Positions 41,179-46,009 of a stretch of DNA of 46,009 nt are shown in pieces. The stretch's first letter is position 1, and each line of letters begins with the position of its first letter. The stretch is from JTS-RE37 sp041743975. Its GTDB lineage: Bacteria > Bacteroidota > Bacteroidia > Flavobacteriales > Flavobacteriaceae. The stretch lies in the NCBI GenBank assembly GCA_041743975.1, contig JBGTLT010000157.1, positions 1 through 46,009 on the forward strand. The letters are read 5' to 3'. Below the pieces are notes generated by a model. The model was given only the letters and a program-made list of their open reading frames with translations. It had not been told where the DNA came from and did not search any database. The position numbers and the translations under genes were made by a program.

Positions 41179-41595
41179 ATGGGCAGATGGGCAGCAGTGG
41201 CTATAGTGGTGTTCCTTGCAGGATGTTCCCAGCCTGTCACAACAGAAGATCTGGAACACTTAAACGGGTATTGGGAAATTGAAAAAGTAACATTCCCCGA
41301 TGGCGGCAGTAAGGAGTATACTATTAACACTACAATAGATTATATCAGTCTTACGGGTTCGATAGGTTACCGCAAAAAGGTAAACCCAAAAATAGACGGT
41401 TCATTTGAAACCTCCAGCGATGCAGAAGAATTTACCATTGTGAAGGAGGATGGGACCTTTCTAATGAAATATGAAAACAGTTTGAGCACATGGACAGAAA
41501 AACTTGAGCGTCTTTCAGGTACTGATTTCAGCGTAATGAACGAGGACAACATCACGTATCATTACAAGCGATTTGAGCCTTTTACAATAAAGTAA
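41179..41595 (+). CDS. Small lipoprotein, lipocalin-like, function unknown
   Basis: A 138-residue predicted lipoprotein with lipobox LAGC (Cys16). The mature part (NGYWEIEKVTFPDGGSKEYTIN, DGSFETSSDAEEFTIVKEDGTF, ITYHYKRFEPF) reads as a series of short beta strands and resembles lipocalin-like domains of Bacteroidota. No catalytic motif is visible. It lies 1 bp after recF and shares one base (TAATG) with the following DUF721 gene, so it is transcribed between two DNA-metabolism genes; that context does not suit its membrane location, so function is open. Confidence 0.75.
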   Translation: MGRWAAVAIVVFLAGCSQPVTTEDLEHLNGYWEIEKVTFPDGGSKEYTINTTIDYISLTGSIGYRKKVNPKIDGSFETSSDAEEFTIVKEDGTFLMKYENSLSTWTEKLERLSGTDFSVMNEDNITYHYKRFEPFTIK

Positions 41596-41891
41596 TGGTT
41601 AAGCGAAAAAAGAATAACCTCTCCCTTGGAGAAGCCCTGGAGGAATTTATTGCAACCAATAAATTGCAAAAGGGTATAGATAAGGTTAATGTGAGGGATG
41701 CCTGGAAAAAACTGATGGGCAACGGGGTAAACAACTACACCACGGGTGTGGAATTAAAACAGGATACCCTGTTTATATCCCTGAATTCCTCCGTATTGCG
41801 GGAAGAACTGAGCCACGGCAAATCGAAGATTATTACGCTGCTCAATGAGGAATTGGGGAAAGACCTGATAAAAAAAATAGTTTTGCGATAA
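41595..41891 (+). CDS. DUF721/DciA-like protein
   Basis: A 98-residue protein matching the DUF721 domain: LGEALEEFIATNKLQKGIDKVNVRDAW near the start, then YTTGVELKQDTLFISLNSSVLREEL and a helical end ITLLNEELGKDLIKKIVLR. DUF721 includes DciA, which helps load the replicative helicase DnaB in bacteria lacking DnaC or DnaI. The gene follows recF and a lipoprotein gene, and in other phyla DciA/DUF721 genes also occur beside recF, which supports a replication link. It is short for the family and lacks the extended tail of some DciA proteins, so I assign no symbol. Confidence 0.8.
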   Translation: MVKRKKNNLSLGEALEEFIATNKLQKGIDKVNVRDAWKKLMGNGVNNYTTGVELKQDTLFISLNSSVLREELSHGKSKIITLLNEELGKDLIKKIVLR

Positions 41892-41944
41892 ATAACCCGA
41901 CGGAAAACAGCTTCGTGAGGGTTCTTTTATAGTTTCAGCATTAC

Positions 41945-42364
41945 TTAGTAAATTTCCCTGCCTGCAAAATGGAAAGCGCCTTCCAGTGCGGCATTCTCAT
42001 CACTATCCGATCCATGTACCGCATTTTCACCGATATCTTTGGCATACAATTTCCGGATGGTTCCTTCCGCGGCTTCGGCCGGATTGGTTGCCCCAATCAA
42101 AGCCCTGAAATCCTCGACCGCATTTTCTTTCTCCAGGATGGCAGAAACAATAGGCCCGCGGGACATAAATTCTACCAATTCCCCAAAAAAAGGACGTTCC
42201 CGGTGTACCGCATAAAACTTCCTGGCATCCCTTTGGCTCAATTGGGTATATTTCAGCGCTATGATCTTAAATCCGGCTGCAGTTATTTTTTCCAAAATAG
42301 CGCCTATATGGCCATTTTCAACTGCATCGGGCTTGATCATTGTGAATGTTCTGTTTCCTGTCAT
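41945..42364 (-). CDS. ndk: Nucleoside diphosphate kinase
   Basis: Ndk transfers the gamma-phosphate of ATP to other nucleoside diphosphates through a phosphohistidine. The 139-residue protein has TFTMIKPDAVENGH, FYAVHRERPFFGELVEFMSRGP, GATNPAEAAEGTIRKLYA, and the active-site His117 in NAVHGSDS. The start is ATG 42364; the frame is open to a TTG at 42382, but that codon overlaps the -7 element of the gene's own promoter. It is a single gene, convergent with the recF-DUF721 run and divergent from nrnA. Confidence 0.96.
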   Translation of the reverse strand: MTGNRTFTMIKPDAVENGHIGAILEKITAAGFKIIALKYTQLSQRDARKFYAVHRERPFFGELVEFMSRGPIVSAILEKENAVEDFRALIGATNPAEAAEGTIRKLYAKDIGENAVHGSDSDENAALEGAFHFAGREIY

Positions 42365-42379
42365 TTTAAAAATTTTCGG

Positions 42380-42410
42380 CAAAAATACGTTTTCTTATGG
42401 CAACCCACAA
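42380..42410 (-). promoter_or_regulatory. ndk promoter
   Basis: On the minus strand TTG (42410-42408), a 20-bp spacer, and TATTTTTG (42387-42380) match the Bacteroidota -33/-7 pattern. The -7 ends 15 bp before the ndk ATG. Confidence 0.6.
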
Positions 42411-42596
42411 CAATATTAGGAATCCGGGGAACCTAAAAAAAGGCCGCGGAATTACTTCCGTTGATTGCTGTAACCTGTAATCCGTAACGGCATGGATCAT
42501 CCGGCTCCGGCATCCTGCCCGGTGAAAATGGTCTAAAGCCCCAACACCGTCGCGAAATTTGTACCCGGGGATAAGCGACCTAAACAATGATTATTG

Positions 42597-42604
42597 TATA
42601 TTTG
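42597..42604 (+). promoter_or_regulatory. -7-like element directly before nrnA
   Basis: TATATTTG matches TAnnTTTG perfectly but ends only 5 bp before the ATG at 42610, and no TTG lies at the normal -33 spacing (the nearest TTTG is 35 bp upstream at 42558-42561). If used, the transcript would be leaderless or nearly so. The rest of the 245-bp spacer (42365-42609) shows only the ndk promoter. Confidence 0.35.
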
Positions 42605-42609
42605 CGCGC

Positions 42610-43623
42610 ATGAATTTAGAGGATGTTACTGCTTTGGAATCCCTTTTGTCTACCAGGCAAAAAATAGTGATCGTTCCGCATAAAAACCCAGATGGTGATG
42701 CCATAGGCTCTTCTTTGGCCCTCGTACAGTACCTTAATGAAGTAGGACACGATGCTGTAGTGATCTCCCCCAATGATTATCCTAAATTTTTAAAATGGAT
42801 GCCGGGTACCCAGCAAATCCTCAATTATGAAAAGGATAATATCCATTGTGTTGAACTCATTAAAAGTGCAACCCTGTTTTTTACCCTCGATTTCAATCAA
42901 TTGAACCGATCCGGGCAAATGCAGGCATGTTTGGAGGAAACGGTCGTGCCTATTGTGATGATCGACCACCACCAGGCGCCGGCGAAGTATCCTGCCATCT
43001 CCTATTCTGATGTCTCAATGAGTTCCACATGTGAAATGGTCTATACTGTAATAGAGGCCCTGGGGGACCTGGAGAAGATAACACCGGATATCGCCAACTG
43101 CCTCTATGCCGGTATTCTCACGGATACCGGGTCCTTTAAGTATACCACGACCACCAGCAGAACACACCTTGTGGTAGCGGACCTGATAGACAAAGGTGCC
43201 GATAATACGGAAATACATAACCAAATTTATGATACAAACAGTCCGGAGCGCCTGCGTCTATTGGGTTGTGCCCTTCGCAATCTGGTAATCCTCCCGGAGT
43301 TCAGAACAGCATACACCACCCTTAGCCAGGAAGAGTTGGACACACATAACTTTAAAAAGGGCGACACGGAAGGTTTTGTCAACTATGGGCTTACCCTGGA
43401 AGGGATACAGTTCGCTGCCATTTTTATCGAAAATAAAGAAGAAGGCATCATTAAGATCTCCTTCAGGTCTGAAGGGGACTTTTCGGTAAATGATTTTGCC
43501 AGGTCGCACTTTGATGGCGGGGGGCATATCAACGCTGCAGGGGGTAAAAGCGACCTTTCACTCCAGGAAACTGCTTCAAGATTTGAATCCCTCTTACCGG
43601 AGTACAAAAACAGCTTAACATAA
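42610..43623 (+). CDS. nrnA: DHH-family phosphoesterase (NrnA-type nanoRNase / pAp phosphatase)
   Basis: A 337-residue DHH/DHHA1 protein. The N-terminal domain has IVIVPHKNPDGDAIGSSLAL and the namesake DHH motif in VMIDHHQAP, with later metal-site residues in GILTDTGSFKYT. The C-terminal DHHA1 domain has SFRSEGDFSVNDFA and GGGHINAAGG. NrnA degrades 2-5 nt RNA fragments and dephosphorylates pAp; related proteins instead cleave cyclic dinucleotides, so the exact substrate is inferred. ATG 42610 starts 17 residues before the conserved KIVIVPH, as in homologues; a longer TTG-started frame to 42559 is unlikely. Its stop codon overlaps the gldI start (TAATG). Confidence 0.9.
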   Translation: MNLEDVTALESLLSTRQKIVIVPHKNPDGDAIGSSLALVQYLNEVGHDAVVISPNDYPKFLKWMPGTQQILNYEKDNIHCVELIKSATLFFTLDFNQLNRSGQMQACLEETVVPIVMIDHHQAPAKYPAISYSDVSMSSTCEMVYTVIEALGDLEKITPDIANCLYAGILTDTGSFKYTTTTSRTHLVVADLIDKGADNTEIHNQIYDTNSPERLRLLGCALRNLVILPEFRTAYTTLSQEELDTHNFKKGDTEGFVNYGLTLEGIQFAAIFIENKEEGIIKISFRSEGDFSVNDFARSHFDGGGHINAAGGKSDLSLQETASRFESLLPEYKNSLT

Positions 43624-44174
43624 TGAAGCTTCCATTTTCCTTTCTTTTGGTATTCCTGCTGCCCCTCACTGCCTGCGAAGGCCCTGAGCCAAGGCGGCCG
43701 GTACAGGTTAAAACGGGTAGCTTTATGAAGCAATCGGCCGATAGGAATAAACAATTGCTCGCAACAGAAGAACAAAAGATACAATCTATCATCTCAAAAG
43801 ATTCCATACATACGTACCTGCATTCAGCCAGCGGTTCCTGGTATTACTATGACGTAAAGGTGGATGCGGAATCCCCTACCCCGGAACCGGATGACCTGGT
43901 TACCCTGAACTATGCTTTGCTCAACTTCCGGAATGACACGATCTATGGTACCAGGGATATTGGGGAGATCCGGTACAAGGTGGATAAACAGGAGGTATTT
44001 CCCGGGATCCGGAACAGTATCAAACTTTTAAAGGAAAAGGAGACCGCTGTTTTCCTGCTCCCTTCCTCCCTCGCCTATGGCTACCACGGGGACAACAACA
44101 AAATCGGGGCCAATGAACCCCTTAAAATGGTCATAACCATCCTGAAAATTGAAAAAGTTCAGGAAGTAGAATAA
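43623..44174 (+). CDS. gldI: GldI-like FKBP-type peptidyl-prolyl isomerase lipoprotein
   Basis: A 183-residue lipoprotein (lipobox LTAC, Cys18) with an FKBP domain at about 75-180: YYYDVKV, DDLVTLNYALLNFRNDTIYGT, FPGIRNSIKLLKEKETAVFLLPSSLAYGYHG, and IGANEPLKMVITILKIE. The layout matches GldI, needed for gliding motility and thus the type IX secretion system in F. johnsoniae; it is thought to help fold exported proteins. It overlaps nrnA by one base and is followed 54 bp later by another exported isomerase. Presence of gldI fits the T9SS-sorted adhesin at the other end of the window. Whether the organism glides cannot be decided here. Confidence 0.85.
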   Translation: MKLPFSFLLVFLLPLTACEGPEPRRPVQVKTGSFMKQSADRNKQLLATEEQKIQSIISKDSIHTYLHSASGSWYYYDVKVDAESPTPEPDDLVTLNYALLNFRNDTIYGTRDIGEIRYKVDKQEVFPGIRNSIKLLKEKETAVFLLPSSLAYGYHGDNNKIGANEPLKMVITILKIEKVQEVE

Positions 44175-44228
44175 GCTTTTAGTCAAATCATAAGTGATCT
44201 ATAGTAAATAAACTGATAAAATTAAAAA

Positions 44229-45350
44229 ATGAAAATACCACAAGTACTTATCCTGGCAACAATCGCACTGCTTATAAATTGCAAATCGAGCAAGTTTAAA
44301 GATTTCGGGGATGGCATCTTTGCTGATATAGAAACGAACAAGGGGGACATCGTTGTAAAACTTGAATATGAAAAGACACCGGTAACCGTTGCTAATTTCA
44401 TATCCCTTGCAGAAGGATCCAATACCTTCGTCAGCGAGCAATATACAGGAAAAAAATACTATGACGGGATACTGTTCCACCGGGTCATGAAGGATTTTAT
44501 GATACAGGGCGGTGATCCTACGGGCACTGGTAGCGGGAACCCCGGTTATAAGTTCAAGGATGAAATCAACGATAGCCTGCGGCACGACAAGGCCGGAATC
44601 CTTTCTATGGCCAACGCCGGCCCTAAAACAAATGGCAGCCAGTTTTTTATTACCCATAAGGAAACCCCTTTCCTTGATGGCAAGCATACCGTTTTCGGGG
44701 AGGTATTGTCCGGGATGGATGTGGTGGATTCCATAGCAAATGTCCCCACTTCCCAGGAGGCCCAGACTAAAGACCGGCCTATCCAGGAGGTCGTCATCAA
44801 TACAGTTGAAATCATCCGTGTTGGCAAGCAGGCCAAGCAATTTGATGCCCCGCAGATTATGACAGAGTACTTTACCGAAGAAAAGAGGAAAATTGCTGAA
44901 ATGCAGGAAACGAGGGCTAATTTTATTAATGAACTGAACCAACAGTCGGCTGCTGCTGATTCACTGGCCTCGGGCCTGAGAATATTCACGCTCCAGGAAG
45001 GACAGGGAGACCAGCCTAAAACAGGACAGAAAGTTTGGGTGGAATATGCTGGCTGGCTTGCAGACGGGACACTTTTTGATACCACAGATAAGGATGTGGC
45101 CGAAGTATTTGGAAAATTTGATGAGATCAATGCCATGCACCGCGGGGATTTTTCCCCATCCATGATGGATTATACACCGGATTCCAGGCTGATCTCGGGC
45201 TTTCGCGAGGGTCTGCTGAAAATGAAGGTCGGGGATAAAGTACGCTTGTTCATACCATCCCATCTGGGATTTGGCCCCCAGGGCGGCGGGCCCATACCCC
45301 CGAATTCCGATTTGGTCTTCGATATTGAGATTACAGGGATAGCCCAGTAA
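44229..45350 (+). CDS. Dual-family peptidyl-prolyl isomerase lipoprotein: cyclophilin fused to FKBP
   Basis: The 373-residue protein has a lipobox-like LINC (Cys18) and two different isomerase folds. Residues about 30-198 are a cyclophilin domain (FHRVMKDFMIQGG with Arg85, NGSQFFITH, FLDGKHTVFGEV); the tryptophan that binds cyclosporin in human CypA is Phe148 here. Residues about 250-373 are an FKBP domain (VWVEYAGWLADGTLFDTT, LISGFREGLLKMKVGDKVRLFIPSHLGFG, IPPNSDLVFDIEI) with an inserted loop at about 288-318. A helical linker (about 205-245) joins them. Cyclophilin-FKBP fusions have been described from a few organisms including Flavobacterium. It probably assists folding of periplasmic or outer-membrane proteins, next to gldI. 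Confidence 0.9.
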   Translation: MKIPQVLILATIALLINCKSSKFKDFGDGIFADIETNKGDIVVKLEYEKTPVTVANFISLAEGSNTFVSEQYTGKKYYDGILFHRVMKDFMIQGGDPTGTGSGNPGYKFKDEINDSLRHDKAGILSMANAGPKTNGSQFFITHKETPFLDGKHTVFGEVLSGMDVVDSIANVPTSQEAQTKDRPIQEVVINTVEIIRVGKQAKQFDAPQIMTEYFTEEKRKIAEMQETRANFINELNQQSAAADSLASGLRIFTLQEGQGDQPKTGQKVWVEYAGWLADGTLFDTTDKDVAEVFGKFDEINAMHRGDFSPSMMDYTPDSRLISGFREGLLKMKVGDKVRLFIPSHLGFGPQGGGPIPPNSDLVFDIEITGIAQ

Positions 45351-45430
45351 ATTATTAGGGGATTGAAAGGGGAAGTGACCATCCCCGGCGTTGGATTCCA
45401 AATCGGATGTAGCCTGGGCCGGAAATAAAA

Positions 45431-45456
45431 CCCCCTCCTTTCTATAAAAGGGAGGG
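45431..45456. terminator. Hairpin between convergent isomerase and CBS genes
   Basis: CCCTCCTTT (45433-45441) pairs with AAAGGGAGGG (45447-45456), with one bulged G and a 5-nt loop, 83 bp after the isomerase stop and 19 bp after the CBS gene stop on the other strand. Sequence style resembles the CCTCCCTT/AAGGGAGG hairpin at 3443-3463, so it may be a remnant of the same repeat type. Confidence 0.45.
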
Positions 45457-45474
45457 TCAAGGGAGGCCTGGAGG

Positions 45475-45945
45475 TTATATATTAGGATTCCAGTTCTGGG
45501 ATTTTAGTTTTACCGTTGCCTTTAAAATGTCCTTTTGGGAGATTTGACCCACAAGCTGCCCGTTTTCAACAATGGGGAAACGACGCCTTTTTTCCTGTAA
45601 AAATTTATTGGCAGCATCAAAGATGTTCATATTGCCATCGATGGTCTCCACATTCCTGACCATGCGTTGTTCTATCCTGTTTACATCCATCGGCATGTTG
45701 TAATAGCGGCTCTCACTGATATGCTTGATACAGTCCCCTTCCGAGATCATACCGATCAATTCATTCTTCTCATTGACTACGGGCCCGCCTGAAATCTTGT
45801 ATTTTATGATCGCTTCTATTACCTCTTCTATGGATTGATCCGGCCGGAAGGTGATCAGTTTACGGGTCATATAATCACTGACCTTTAAAGGAACTTCATC
45901 CTTTGTTTGTGGCTTCCTGGGCCCCTGAAAACTCTTAATTCCCAT
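45475..45945 (-). CDS. Two-CBS-domain protein
   Basis: A 156-residue protein made of a CBS pair: first CBS at about 21-78 (VSDYMTRKLITFRPDQSIEEVIEAI, GGPVVNEKNELIGMISEGDCI), second at about 92-148 (NVETIDGNMNIFDAANKF, RRRFPIVENGQLVGQISQKDIL). CBS pairs bind adenine nucleotides and act as regulatory modules; here no enzyme or transporter domain is attached, so it would act on a partner. The partner is unknown. A TAACTTTA sequence on the minus strand (45978-45971), one base off TAnnTTTG, lies 25 bp before the start. The gene is convergent with the cyclophilin-FKBP gene. Confidence 0.88.
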   Translation of the reverse strand: MGIKSFQGPRKPQTKDEVPLKVSDYMTRKLITFRPDQSIEEVIEAIIKYKISGGPVVNEKNELIGMISEGDCIKHISESRYYNMPMDVNRIEQRMVRNVETIDGNMNIFDAANKFLQEKRRRFPIVENGQLVGQISQKDILKATVKLKSQNWNPNI

Positions 45946-46009
45946 AATGCCTGTTTTATAGATACCCTTCTAAAGTTATTGAAATTTAGAGAGTAAACCT
46001 AAAAAACAG

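Noticed and set aside
42365..42382. TTG-started extension of Ndk
   Set aside because: The TTG lies inside the -7 box at 42380-42387, and the shorter form has the normal Ndk length.

Overview
The window looks like a chromosome segment of a marine-type member of the Flavobacteriaceae (phylum Bacteroidota). The evidence is a type IX secretion (T9SS) gliding-type C-terminal domain on a giant adhesin, a gldI homologue, a SusC-like TonB-dependent receptor with an N-terminal carboxypeptidase-regulatory domain, a long Bacteroidetes-type LepB, several TTG-N18/20-TAnnTTTG promoters typical of the phylum, and gene orders I recognise from flavobacteria (parA-parB-DUF5683-dapB-lepB-wbqC; mutL-rhomboid-rhomboid-nuclease). 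The genus cannot be fixed from this alone.

Layout. Positions 1-12,000 are accessory: the 3' end of a nonribosomal peptide synthetase, a small histidine-rich membrane protein, a TonB-dependent receptor, a repeat-filled spacer, and a 2,776-residue SprB-like repeat adhesin on the minus strand. A PQQ-type sugar dehydrogenase follows at 12.1-13.2 kb. Positions 13.4-22.8 kb hold a peptidoglycan-recycling locus: deoR-murQ leftward, and divergently a NagB-PIG-L fusion, a GHL10 lipoprotein, an AmpG-like permease, NagZ and AnmK. The same strand continues through udk, a DivIC-like protein and both methylmalonyl-CoA mutase subunits (22.8-27.4 kb). Positions 27.6-33.8 kb carry parA, parB, a DUF5683 gene, dapB, lepB, a WbqC gene and a DUF6122 gene. 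Positions 33.8-40.0 kb run leftward: a membrane-anchored nuclease-fold protein, two rhomboids, mutL, a small membrane protein, ribH and a TPR protein. Positions 40.1-46.0 kb hold recF, a lipoprotein, a DUF721/DciA-like gene, ndk, an NrnA-type phosphoesterase, gldI, a cyclophilin-FKBP fusion and a CBS-domain protein.

How it works together. The recycling locus reads as an almost complete route: a lipoprotein hydrolase outside, permease import, cytoplasmic NagZ cleavage, AnmK phosphorylation to MurNAc-6-P, MurQ etherase to GlcNAc-6-P, then NagB to fructose-6-P. No nagA is present. The PIG-L domain fused to NagB keeps its metal-site motifs and could supply the missing deacetylase step; this is my main hypothesis. 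The deoR/nagB divergent promoter region has the same 10-mer at equivalent places in both promoters, a likely operator. The rest is mostly conserved housekeeping, with some oddities: a MutL with both endonuclease motifs degraded, dispersed intergenic repeats, and an adhesin with no adjacent SprF/PorP partner.
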